Shown here: positions 8,244-16,586 of the stretch, piece by piece
How the letters are laid out: every line of letters begins with the position of its first letter
Position numbering within the stretch: position 1 is the stretch's first letter
Origin: Eshraghiella crossota
Lineage (GTDB): Bacteria; Bacillota; Clostridia; Lachnospirales; Lachnospiraceae
DNA length: 64,000 bases
Direction: 5' to 3'
Assembly (NCBI RefSeq): GCF_025148445.1
Contig: NZ_CP102270.1
Span: forward strand, 310,001 to 374,000
The notes under the pieces: generated by a model
Database searches by the model: none
What the model saw: only the letters and a program-made list of their open reading frames with translations
What the model was told of the DNA's origin: nothing
Made by a program: the position numbers and the translations under genes

Positions 8244-8332
8244 TTAGGGGAATGTTCCCCTAACTAGATGGCATTAGGACAGAGATGTCTCTAATGCGTA
8301 TCTAGCAGTCGCCGGGGACTTACCGGTGACTG
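8244..8332 (+). other. Candidate origin of transfer (oriT), three consecutive hairpins
   Basis: Three palindromes stand in a row. 8244-8263 is a perfect 9-bp stem (TTAGGGGAA / TTCCCCTAA). 8264-8305 has an outer stem CTAGAT/ATCTAG around GCATTAG...CTAATGC. 8306-8332 pairs CAGTC.CCGG with CCGG.GACTG. They lie between the iteron block and the genes for MobC and relaxase, the normal position of oriT in MOBP-type systems. The nick site cannot be placed by eye. Confidence 0.6.
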
Positions 8333-8376
8333 GAGCCATAGTGAATATCTACGAAACACGGATAAGGAGGTGCAAG

Positions 8377-8907
8377 GTGGCAGAGAACAGGGAAATAACA
8401 CTTTTTTCAGAACCAGAGGAACTGATTGCCTGGGCAGAAGTATATGATAAGCAAATCAACCCTTCGATAGAAGATGCTGCACTTCTTCTTAATTATATGG
8501 AAGGACATGATTATGCAATCGGAATGGATGCAGAGGGGAAGATGTACAGACAGGATATGGCAGAGGAAAACGGTGAGATAGAGCCATTTCCGATAGATGA
8601 TGTGATTGATAAGGTGTGTGAGTGGAATTATGATCTGATACTTCACGCAGAGGCAAAGAAAGATGATCCGAAAGATTTTCAGGAATATTGCGAATTTCAG
8701 AAAAAGTATGACAGTTTAAAGGCAGATGAGAGGGTGTTAGACCGATTATTTGATAAAACCAGTCATGCAAAGGAGATTGATGCTGTTGCAACGGCACTGG
8801 TGGAAGCGTTTATCAGTAATCTGGAGGGCAAGGGTGATTTGGAAAAGGCGGCAGCCACGATAGCACAAGGAATAAAGGATTACAGTACAGATAAGAGGGG
8901 AAGGTGA
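8377..8907 (+). CDS. Conserved-looking acidic protein upstream of mobC
   Basis: GTG at 8377 is chosen because AAGGAGG sits six bases upstream. The 176-residue protein is acidic and soluble with no obvious motif (EPEELIAWAEVYDKQINPSIEDAALLLNY... then IDAVATALVEAFISNLEGKG). It sits four bases before mobC, first in the mobilisation gene set right after the oriT candidate, so a relaxosome accessory role is possible but is inference from position. Confidence 0.65.
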   Translation: MAENREITLFSEPEELIAWAEVYDKQINPSIEDAALLLNYMEGHDYAIGMDAEGKMYRQDMAEENGEIEPFPIDDVIDKVCEWNYDLILHAEAKKDDPKDFQEYCEFQKKYDSLKADERVLDRLFDKTSHAKEIDAVATALVEAFISNLEGKGDLEKAAATIAQGIKDYSTDKRGR

Positions 8908-8911
8908 GCGT

Positions 8912-9244
8912 ATGGCAGATAAAATCCACTGTATCAGGAAAACGCTCCGTCTTATGCCGCAGGAGGCAGAAATGCTTGCAAAAAAGGCAGGGGAGAGCGG
9001 AATGTGTGAAGCAGATTATTTAAGACTGCTCATCAGCCAGAAACCGAATGATTACCCGGAAGTCAGGGAACTCTTAAAAGAGCTTATCAATGAAGTGAAC
9101 CGTATTGGAATCAATATCAATCAGATCGTATTCAATAACAATGCAGGACTTTATTCCAAAGAGGATAAAACACAGCTTGTTGCCTATATGCGTAAACTGA
9201 ACAAGAAAGTAAATGAGGCGGTGGTGCAGATTGGCAATCAGTAA
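8912..9244 (+). CDS. mobC: MobC relaxosome accessory protein
   Basis: This 110-residue protein has the ribbon-helix-helix start typical of MobC (IRKTLRLMPQEAEMLAKKAGESGMCEADYLRLLI) followed by the conserved helical part ELLKELINEVNRIGININQIV. MobC helps the relaxase open DNA at oriT. The relaxase start overlaps its 3' end, as usual in mobCA pairs. RBS AGGGGAAGG precedes the ATG. Confidence 0.85.
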   Translation: MADKIHCIRKTLRLMPQEAEMLAKKAGESGMCEADYLRLLISQKPNDYPEVRELLKELINEVNRIGININQIVFNNNAGLYSKEDKTQLVAYMRKLNKKVNEAVVQIGNQ

Positions 9245-10679
9245 AATCCTTAATATGAAAGATTGTGGCGGGCATTTTCACGGAAAACATTTAAAGCGGG
9301 CACTTGATTATGTGATGAACCCGGACAAAACACAGGATGGCAGACTGGTGGGTGCAATAAACTGTCAGGTCGATACCGCATTTGAGCAGATGAAGGAAAC
9401 CAAGCGTAATTTTGGAAAAATTGATAAGCGTCAGGGGTATCATATCATACTTTCCTTTAAGGAAAATGAGGTAAATCCGGATACGGCATTTGAAATTACA
9501 CAGAAATTTGTGGAGGAATATCTTGGTAAGTCATACGAAGCGGTGTTTGTGGTACACGATAATACAGCCCATGTTCATTCCCATATCGTATTTAACAGCG
9601 TGAGTTTTGTGGACGGTAAAAAGTACCGTTACGAAAAAGGGGACTGGGCAAAGTATATCCAGCCTATCACGAACAGGCTGTGTCAGGAATATGGACTCTC
9701 CATTATTGATGTGGATGATGAGAAAAAGGAGAGGCAGCACGAAAGCTATAAGGAATGGAGTGAGTACAGGGAGGGTAATTTTGTATGGTCCGATATGATA
9801 AAAAGAGACTTGGATGCCTGTATTTTGCAGGCGAAGGACTATGAGGAATTTCTCGAACTGCTGTCTGAAAAGGGATATCAGATAAAGCAGGGAAAACATC
9901 TGGCAATCAAGCCACAGGGTATGACAAGGTTCAGAAGGTGCAAATCTCTTGGGGATATGTATTGTGAGGAAGCAATCCGGGACAGGATTGTAAAAGAGGA
10001 TATTGCGTTTTATAAGAGTAAACAGGATATACCGAAAGTTTCCATTGTAAAGTGCAGAGTTAAAAGATACCGCAGGGCAGGCTTGTCAGGACTTCAGAAA
10101 AAGCATTATGCGAAGCTGTACCGGGTGGGAAAACTCAAAAAAAGACCATACAGTCAGGTATGGAAGTACAGGGAGGATATCCGTAAAATGCACAAGCTGC
10201 AGGAACAGTATTTGTTCCTTGCAAGGCATAATATCCATTCAGCAGAAGAACTTGTGGGGACGATAGCTTCTCTTACGGATAAGAAAAAAGAGACTTCGGC
10301 AGAAAAGAGCCGGATTTATAAAGCAAGGGAAAGGAGCATGGAACTTTTTACTGCGGCTGATGAGATGGAAAACTTAAAGCCAGCAGAGCAGTCATACAGG
10401 CTTGGAGATATCTTCTTTGAAGATGAGCATAGGAAGTGGGTGGCACTGGAGCAGGAATTACAGGCACAGGGATATTCGCTTGAGGAAGTGCAGGCTTTAA
10501 GAAGACATTACAAAGAGGAGTATTCAGAAGTGTGTGCGAGAGAAAAGGTTGTATGCAGGGAACTGAATACGGGTAAGGCAATATTAAACAGCATGATTCC
10601 GGACAGTATTTCAGATGGAAGAAAGACCGAATACAACAGAGAGATTATAAGAGACAGAAAAGAGCAGCCAGTAAGATAG
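9231..10679 (+). CDS. MobA/MobL-type relaxase (MOBP-like)
   Basis: This 482-residue relaxase/mobilisation nuclease reads AISKILNMKDCGGHFHGKHLKRALDYVMNP at its start. The metal-binding motif III is HDNTAHVHSHIVFNSV near residue 110, with FGKIDKRQGYHIILSF before it. It nicks oriT, attaches to the 5' end through a tyrosine and pilots the strand. A TTG start at 9231 is inferred because the family begins with this AISKI sequence; the alternative is ATG 9255. It overlaps mobC by 14 bases. The C-terminal half is charged and helical. Confidence 0.85.
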   Translation: MAISKILNMKDCGGHFHGKHLKRALDYVMNPDKTQDGRLVGAINCQVDTAFEQMKETKRNFGKIDKRQGYHIILSFKENEVNPDTAFEITQKFVEEYLGKSYEAVFVVHDNTAHVHSHIVFNSVSFVDGKKYRYEKGDWAKYIQPITNRLCQEYGLSIIDVDDEKKERQHESYKEWSEYREGNFVWSDMIKRDLDACILQAKDYEEFLELLSEKGYQIKQGKHLAIKPQGMTRFRRCKSLGDMYCEEAIRDRIVKEDIAFYKSKQDIPKVSIVKCRVKRYRRAGLSGLQKKHYAKLYRVGKLKKRPYSQVWKYREDIRKMHKLQEQYLFLARHNIHSAEELVGTIASLTDKKKETSAEKSRIYKARERSMELFTAADEMENLKPAEQSYRLGDIFFEDEHRKWVALEQELQAQGYSLEEVQALRRHYKEEYSEVCAREKVVCRELNTGKAILNSMIPDSISDGRKTEYNREIIRDRKEQPVR

Positions 10680-10709
10680 GCTGTTTTTTTACGCAGTTAG
10701 GAGGAGCAT

Positions 10710-11903
10710 ATGGAACAAAATCTGAATGACAAGCCGTTAAGCAATATGCAGATTGCCAGATATATTGAGTCATTGAGAAAAGAAATGAATTTCGATGATG
10801 AGGTGTACGGGCTTGTAAAAAGTGATCTTGAGGATGGACTTACGCAGGAGCAGACGGAAAAGTATTTGGATAAGAATTTTAACATCGGACAGATGAGAGT
10901 GTTATCGGAAGGTCTGCATAAGGGGATTCCGGAGGAACTTTTTAATATCCTTCACAATAATAAGCTCTCCGGCAATCAGATGAAGGTATCACTGGAATTT
11001 TATGAAAAGGGAGTTCCGGTTGAAACCATACAGGAAGCTGTGGCAAGGGGAGAGAAGCCCGTTGTGATGAGAAGATTATATGAAGAAGTTCTGGCACAGC
11101 TTTCAAAGGCTGCGGAGCAGTATACGCAGGACTCAGAGTATGTGAAAGAACTGATTGCACAGATGGAAATGGTAGTGGAGAAAATCAACTATCAGGAGGA
11201 AAGATACGATGCCCTTAATAAAAAATTATCCGATGTTGAAGTATTAAAGGAAGATAAGGAAGTCACGGAAAGGCTTGTAAAGGAAAATGAGGACAAGGAT
11301 GGAATTATCAGCCATCAGCAGGATGAACTTAATAAGGCAAGCAGCACGATTGCAAGATTAAGAGATAGCATTGAGCATAAGGACAAGGAGATGGAGCGTA
11401 TGAGAGACAGGATAGAATCTCTTGAGGATAAGATTATGAGTGCGGCATCTGATGATCAGAAGGTTGCGGAAAAAGAGGAAAAGGCTGGACCGTCAGAGGT
11501 TTTGGCAGCTACTGATAATAAGGAAACAGTGAAAACACTTGCAGATTCACAGGCAGTGCCACCTATGTACAATGGAATACCCGTGTATTATCAGATACCT
11601 GTTACGGACTCTGCCGGGCGTGTAATCCAGCATCTTCCAGTTGAGCGTACAGAAAGAAAATCAAATGGTGGTATTGCGGCACTTTTTGCCAGACTTTCAT
11701 TTAAAAAGAAGTCAAGAGCCGACATTGTAAAGCTGGTTGCAAGCGGTGATCTTGTGCCTGCACAGCTTGTCCAGATAAAAAGTGCCATAGAAAAGGGACT
11801 GACAGAAGGGCAGCTTGTGGAACTTATCAATAATAATGTCTCAGCAGAAAAGATGAAAGAGATTATTGAGATTGCCGTGCTTGAAAACAGTATGGCAGGT
11901 TAG
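10710..11903 (+). CDS. Coiled-coil protein of the conjugation operon
   Basis: This 397-residue protein starts after TAGGAGGAGC. Residues ~5-130 contain short repeating helical units (LVKSDLEDGLTQEQTEKYLD, VLSEGLHKGIPEELFNIL). Residues ~150-240 form a coiled coil rich in Glu/Lys (DKEMERMRDRIESLEDK). A proline-containing linker and a C-terminal basic segment (FKKKSRADIVKLVASGDL) follow. No membrane segment is visible and no family is recognised. It lies between relaxase and PcfB in a tightly packed operon, so a role in substrate recruitment is possible. Confidence 0.6.
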   Translation: MEQNLNDKPLSNMQIARYIESLRKEMNFDDEVYGLVKSDLEDGLTQEQTEKYLDKNFNIGQMRVLSEGLHKGIPEELFNILHNNKLSGNQMKVSLEFYEKGVPVETIQEAVARGEKPVVMRRLYEEVLAQLSKAAEQYTQDSEYVKELIAQMEMVVEKINYQEERYDALNKKLSDVEVLKEDKEVTERLVKENEDKDGIISHQQDELNKASSTIARLRDSIEHKDKEMERMRDRIESLEDKIMSAASDDQKVAEKEEKAGPSEVLAATDNKETVKTLADSQAVPPMYNGIPVYYQIPVTDSAGRVIQHLPVERTERKSNGGIAALFARLSFKKKSRADIVKLVASGDLVPAQLVQIKSAIEKGLTEGQLVELINNNVSAEKMKEIIEIAVLENSMAG

Positions 11904-11912
11904 GAGGTACTT

Positions 11913-12317
11913 ATGAATTTAGCAGTAGTCAATGAGGCGGTAACAGGGATGAACGGTGTAGAACACGAGTTCACGGAAGAAGAAAAAAACTTTGTGGTGC
12001 AGTTTGCTTTCCGAAGCGGCAGTAAGGAAGATACGATTTCCCTGATCGAAGCTCTGGCACATTCCACGGATAAGGTACAGTCCGAGGAGATTATGGTCAC
12101 ATACAGGTCAAAGTACGATATAAAGCCTGCGTGGGTGGAACAGGTCGAAAACCTGCTTGTGGCACTTGAGATGTACCGGATAGAGGAGGAAAAAGCAATC
12201 AGTCATCTGTCTGATATTTTAACAGCATATGGTATTGATGTTTCAGCAGAGGAAATCCGCAGTACAAAGGCGGAAGAAATAAGGACAACAATAAGAGAGA
12301 AAGCGGAGGTGCGATAA
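11913..12317 (+). CDS. Hypothetical protein between coiled-coil protein and PcfB
   Basis: This 134-residue acidic protein follows GGAGG and ends in an ATGG/TAATGG-type overlap with the PcfB start (stop 12315-12317, next ATG at 12317). It is predicted helical (EEEKNFVVQFAFRSGSKEDTISLIEALAHS, VENLLVALEMYRIEEEKAISHL) with no recognised motif. Its operon position is the only functional clue. Confidence 0.6.
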   Translation: MNLAVVNEAVTGMNGVEHEFTEEEKNFVVQFAFRSGSKEDTISLIEALAHSTDKVQSEEIMVTYRSKYDIKPAWVEQVENLLVALEMYRIEEEKAISHLSDILTAYGIDVSAEEIRSTKAEEIRTTIREKAEVR

Positions 12318-13435
12318 TGGCAGAGGAAATTCAGGAAGCGGTACAGATTATCCGTGTCGCATATGACGGGATAGAGATTGCTATGAAAGTAGGCAGTGGC
12401 GGTATTGCCGCCATGCAGAAGGCAATCGACTTTTTAAAGGGGATGCTTGATTATGAAAAGTCGTTGGGAAAAACATCTATGAGAAAGCTGCTCTTAAAGG
12501 GCGGGGATTTGCAGGTATTGCAGTTTAAAACGGAAGATATGAGAAAGGTTGAGAGAATGGCAAAGAAATACGGAATCCTGTATTCGGTTCTTCCAGACTG
12601 TAACAAGACAGACGGTATGAGTGAGGTCATCTTTCATACAGAGGCAGTTCCCCGTGTGAATATGATGATACAGAAGCTGAAATTTGGCAGGATTGCCACC
12701 TTTGATGACTATCTGAAGAATGGAGATGAAAAGTCCCTCGGCAAGCTGATGGATTTTTTGAGAAAACAGCAGGGAAACGAGAAAAGCCACACGGTAGAAG
12801 GGGATAAGGTAAATTCTGCCATAGACGGACTCATTGAAAAAGTGGGAATGTTTGCTATGGAAAAACAGGCTATCAGTGTGGAGCAGGTCAAGGAGAATTT
12901 CAGCATCAATGGGGAGCAGGCAGAAAATGTAATAAAACAGCTTGAGACAATCGGGGTGCTTGGCGGCAGGAGTGAGGATGGTACACACAAGGTAATGATG
13001 GATAAGGAGGCTTTCACTAACCGGATCAGAGGGTATCAGAGCCTTGCGGACAGAATGAGGGCAATATCTGCCTCAAAAAATACGAACCTGTCAGATGTTA
13101 CGATCAGTAAGAAACTTATTGCAGAAGAAAACGACCATGCAGTAAAGACCAGAGTTCCGGGAACATGGGGAAAAGATGTCAGATATGTGTGGCTGCATAA
13201 GGAGAACGTTATGGATATCCATAATGGAAAGACAATGCTCACATTCCTTGATACCAGCAAGGATTACAAACTCTATGATGAGCAGAACCGTGTGGTAACT
13301 ACGAAAAAGGGAGACGAACTTTATACGCATTATGATAAGGTAGAATCATCTGTCAGGGAGCGATATGAAAAGGTTCAGAAAGAACAGAAAAAGACCACAA
13401 AGAAGAAAACGGTTACTACCAGAAAAGAGAGGTAG
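12317..13435 (+). CDS. PcfB family protein (conjugation accessory)
   Basis: This 372-residue protein begins with the PcfB/DUF3801 pattern: an N-terminal helix AVQIIRVAYDGIEIAMKVGSGGIAAMQ, then LLLKGGDLQVLQFKTEDMRKVERMAKKYGILYSVL, the core of the family up to about residue 140. PcfB of the pCF10 system partners with the coupling protein PcfC to bring the relaxosome to the channel. The C-terminal 230 residues are an element-specific extension with a Lys/Thr-rich tail (KKTTKKKTVTTRKER). It overlaps the previous stop and is 7 bases before virD4. Confidence 0.8.
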   Translation: MAEEIQEAVQIIRVAYDGIEIAMKVGSGGIAAMQKAIDFLKGMLDYEKSLGKTSMRKLLLKGGDLQVLQFKTEDMRKVERMAKKYGILYSVLPDCNKTDGMSEVIFHTEAVPRVNMMIQKLKFGRIATFDDYLKNGDEKSLGKLMDFLRKQQGNEKSHTVEGDKVNSAIDGLIEKVGMFAMEKQAISVEQVKENFSINGEQAENVIKQLETIGVLGGRSEDGTHKVMMDKEAFTNRIRGYQSLADRMRAISASKNTNLSDVTISKKLIAEENDHAVKTRVPGTWGKDVRYVWLHKENVMDIHNGKTMLTFLDTSKDYKLYDEQNRVVTTKKGDELYTHYDKVESSVRERYEKVQKEQKKTTKKKTVTTRKER

Positions 13436-13441
13436 GAGCCT

Positions 13442-15622
13442 ATGCAGACAACGAAGAAAAAACCGTCACTGATATTTATTTTAGTGGGTGCAGTGTTATC
13501 CGGGTATCTTGGTTATCTGATAAATGGTGCATGGACAGAAGGGATTGCCTTTAATGACTTTATGAACAGGTTCAATGAAGTGTGTGCAGTTCCTTTTGCC
13601 AATTATTACAATTCAAATACAGTAAACGCAGTAGCCATTGCATTATGTATCTATGCAATGGCTATTATTATGTATTACACCAGCCAGAGAAACTATATGC
13701 CCGGCAAAGAATATGGTACAGCAAGATTTGAAAATCCGAAGCAGGTCAATAAGATACTGGCGGATAAAGATGAGAATTTCAACCGGATACTCAGTCAGAA
13801 TGTGAAGATGTCGCTGGATTTCCGAAGGCTGAAGCTCAACGGAAATATACTTATCTGCGGCGGTTCCGGAGCAGGAAAGACATTTTATGAAGTAAAACCG
13901 AATCTTATGCAGATGCCGCATAACTGTTCTTTTATCTGTACCGATCCAAAGGGAGAGATATTAAGAAGCTGTGGGCAGATGTTAAAGGATAACGGGTACA
14001 ATGTAAAAGTTATCAATCTTTTGGAGATGGATAAATCAGACTGTTACAATCCATTTTCCTATATCAGAGAGGAAACTGATGTGGTGAAGCTGATTACCAA
14101 TCTTATCAGTAATACCACACCAAAAGGCTCAACACCGAGTGATCCGTTCTGGGAGAAAGCGGAAGGCTTGTTTTTACAGGCAATTTTCTATTATGTGTGG
14201 CTGGAGGTGCAGCCTGCAAAGCGAAACTTTGAGACAGTTTTGAAGCTGCTTGGAGAAGCAGAGGTCAAGGAACCGGGAAAGGCTTCAAAGCTGGATGTCC
14301 GTATGAAGTTTTTAGAGGAGAGTTCGCCGCTTGGAGCAAACCATCCGGCAGTCAAACAGTATAACAAATGTATGAGGGGTGCCGGAGATACTGTCCGTTC
14401 CATTATCATCAGTGCAAACTCAAGACTTGCATTTCTTGAAAATAAGCAGGTTTTACGCCTGCTCTCCAAAGATGAACTGAACCTGTCTGATATCGGCATT
14501 GGAGTCAATGGAGATGGGGAGACAAAGACAGCACTGTTCTGTGTAATCCCGGATAGTGATAAATCCTATAACTTTATTATCGGTATGCTGTACACACAGA
14601 TATTTCAGGAATTGTACTATCAGGCAGACTTTAACTGCGGTGGCAGACTGCCAATTCACGTCACCTTTATGTTAGACGAATTTGCGAATGTCGCATTGCC
14701 TGATGACTTCTGTTCGTTGTTATCGACAATGCGAAGCCGGGAGATTTCAAGTATTATCATCATTCAGAATTTCGCCCAGCTAAAGGCACTTTTCAAAGAT
14801 ACTTGGGAAACAATCCCCGGCAACTGCGATACCTTCATATATCTTGGAGGCAATGAGCAGAGTACACACAAGTATGTCTCGGAGCTTTTGGGTAAAGGCA
14901 CGATTGATAAAAAATCAAGCGGAGAGACAAAGGGCAGACAGGGAAGCTCATCAAGGAATTATGATGTTTTAGGCAGGGAACTGTTTACACCCGATGAGGT
15001 CAGAAAGCTGGATAATAAGAAATGTATTATTTTTATCCGTGGTTTTGATCCGATAATGGACAATAAGTATATTCCATTCCGACACCCGATGTTTAATCAG
15101 ACAGCGGACGGAAAGGGAAAAGCCTATGTCCATAAGACACAGGGAGCTGATCGTATCATTGGACCGCCATTTGAGATTTTGTCGGAAAAAGCCATTAAGC
15201 ATTATGAAAAAATGAAGGATAAGGGCGAAAATGTGTATATTGATACACTGACCTATGAGCAGTTTATGCTGCTTGGGGATAAGGAATTAAGCAGGAGATT
15301 TTCAATGCAGGATGAGGCAGAGCAGAAGGCGAAAATCGACAGGGAGCAGGCAAATGAGTTTGAATATGCCGATGAGTCGCAGAAAGCGGAGAACTCCGAC
15401 AGTACCAATGGAGGAGAGAAGCCTGTAAGAAATCCTGAAAGGGAGAAGCCGAAGTGGGAGGATACAATCACAAACCGAATGATGCACTGGTCATATACAG
15501 CGGAGCAGAAGGAGGAAGTGAAGAAAGCACTTGCGGCAGGTGTTCCAAAAGCAACGATACTTACTTATTTTTATCAGGAAGTGACGGTGGAGAAGATGAG
15601 TTCGTACCGGAAGGAGCAGTAA
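13442..15622 (+). CDS. VirD4-like type IV coupling protein (PcfC/TraG family)
   Basis: This 726-residue protein has two N-terminal membrane segments (about 10-27 and 62-80), Walker A ICGGSGAGKTFYEV near residue 138-146 and Walker B VTFMLDEFANVALPDDF near 407, followed by the TraG motif MRSREISSIIIIQNFAQL. It is the inner-membrane ATPase that hands the relaxase-DNA complex to the secretion channel. The C-terminal tail (AEQKEEVKKALAAGVPKATILTYF) is likely the substrate-contact extension. It is last in the mobilisation operon before an accessory insertion. Confidence 0.92.
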   Translation: MQTTKKKPSLIFILVGAVLSGYLGYLINGAWTEGIAFNDFMNRFNEVCAVPFANYYNSNTVNAVAIALCIYAMAIIMYYTSQRNYMPGKEYGTARFENPKQVNKILADKDENFNRILSQNVKMSLDFRRLKLNGNILICGGSGAGKTFYEVKPNLMQMPHNCSFICTDPKGEILRSCGQMLKDNGYNVKVINLLEMDKSDCYNPFSYIREETDVVKLITNLISNTTPKGSTPSDPFWEKAEGLFLQAIFYYVWLEVQPAKRNFETVLKLLGEAEVKEPGKASKLDVRMKFLEESSPLGANHPAVKQYNKCMRGAGDTVRSIIISANSRLAFLENKQVLRLLSKDELNLSDIGIGVNGDGETKTALFCVIPDSDKSYNFIIGMLYTQIFQELYYQADFNCGGRLPIHVTFMLDEFANVALPDDFCSLLSTMRSREISSIIIIQNFAQLKALFKDTWETIPGNCDTFIYLGGNEQSTHKYVSELLGKGTIDKKSSGETKGRQGSSSRNYDVLGRELFTPDEVRKLDNKKCIIFIRGFDPIMDNKYIPFRHPMFNQTADGKGKAYVHKTQGADRIIGPPFEILSEKAIKHYEKMKDKGENVYIDTLTYEQFMLLGDKELSRRFSMQDEAEQKAKIDREQANEFEYADESQKAENSDSTNGGEKPVRNPEREKPKWEDTITNRMMHWSYTAEQKEEVKKALAAGVPKATILTYFYQEVTVEKMSSYRKEQ

Positions 15623-15628
15623 AGGTGT

Positions 15629-15667
15629 CGCATAGGCACAGGAGCTGTGGTATAATGTGCCTATGCG
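15629..15667 (+). promoter_or_regulatory. Promoter with perfect flanking palindrome ahead of DinB-like gene
   Basis: CGCATAGGCAC (15629-15639) and its exact complement GTGCCTATGCG (15657-15667) flank an extended -10 (TGTGGTATAAT, 15646-15656). An 11-bp inverted repeat around the core promoter reads as a repressor operator; in RNA the right arm would be at the transcript start. It gives the cargo gene its own controlled promoter within the conjugation operon. Confidence 0.65.
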
Positions 15668-15718
15668 AAATTAAAGAGTTTCGTAAATCGGTATTTGAGA
15701 GGGGATGGAATATGAATT

Positions 15719-16375
15719 ATGAATAAGGAATGGTCTGAACTTAATAAAACAATGCAGGCTCAAATAAAAAAGAAAGATACTTATAAGATGGGCATTGATA
15801 CTTTATTTAATTTGCGAAGACAGTTAATGCAAACTTTGGTATCTTTCAAAGAAGATTTATGCAGAGAAGATTTTAATGCAATCCCCTTTATAAACGCTGA
15901 TGGTTACCATAGCAAGACGATTGCCTATTCAATTTGGCATATTTTTCGTATTGAAGATATTGTTGCGCATACAGTGATAACTGAAGATGAACAGGTATTT
16001 TTTACTGGCAATTATCAAGTGCGTATCAATTCACCAATCATCACAACCGGAAATGAACTCGTTAAACAGCAGATTGCCGATTTTTCAAAGCAGCTTAATC
16101 TGGAAGAGCTATATTCGTATATTTTTGAAGTACGAGAAAGCACCGAGAAAATACTTGAACGGTTTTCTTATGATGAGTTGAAATGGAAAATTCCAGACGA
16201 AAGAAAAGGCTATTTAAAATCGCTGAATGTAGTAAACTGTGATGAAAAAGCAATTTGGCTGATTGATTATTGGTGTAGTAAAGATATTCGTGGACTAATT
16301 CAAATGCCGTTTTCAAGACATTGGATTATGCACACAGAAGCCTGTCTGCGCATAAAGAACAAGATGCATTCATAA
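15719..16375 (+). CDS. DinB-like (DinB/YfiT superfamily) cargo protein
   Basis: This 218-residue protein shows the four-helix DinB layout: N-terminal helix LFNLRRQLMQTLVSFKEDL, SKTIAYSIWHIFRIEDIVAH with the first metal His, a middle region, and a C-terminal FSRHWIMHTEACLRIKNKM motif with further His. DinB-fold proteins are metal-dependent transferases or of unknown activity. It is not a known conjugation gene. With its own promoter and terminator it looks like accessory cargo placed between virD4 and the pilin-like gene, and its AT content is higher than that of its neighbours. Confidence 0.65.
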   Translation: MNKEWSELNKTMQAQIKKKDTYKMGIDTLFNLRRQLMQTLVSFKEDLCREDFNAIPFINADGYHSKTIAYSIWHIFRIEDIVAHTVITEDEQVFFTGNYQVRINSPIITTGNELVKQQIADFSKQLNLEELYSYIFEVRESTEKILERFSYDELKWKIPDERKGYLKSLNVVNCDEKAIWLIDYWCSKDIRGLIQMPFSRHWIMHTEACLRIKNKMHS

Positions 16376-16429
16376 ATAAAAATTCAAGTTTGTCTGACAC
16401 TAAAATATTTTAATAACGAACTCATATAA

Positions 16430-16466
16430 GCACTTTAGCCAATTATAGTTAAGGTGCTTTTTTGTG
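16430..16466 (+). terminator. Terminator after the DinB-like gene
   Basis: AGCACTTTAG pairs imperfectly with TTAAGGTGCT and is followed by six Ts. It closes the cargo transcript just upstream of the IS110-family element. Confidence 0.65.
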
Positions 16467-16586
16467 CCATAAAAGGAGACAATATGAAGTGACCTCACAA
16501 TTGTAGATTCGTGGATTTACCTGTAAAATATTATTTGTACGAATAATAAGGTAACAGGGATTACCGCATACAATAGGAGGTCACAT

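Noticed and set aside
8010-8267. 85-codon ORF through the iteron block
   Set aside because: Its residues only repeat the DNA repeats (KAVVF, GRWWN), there is no RBS, and the region fits an origin better.
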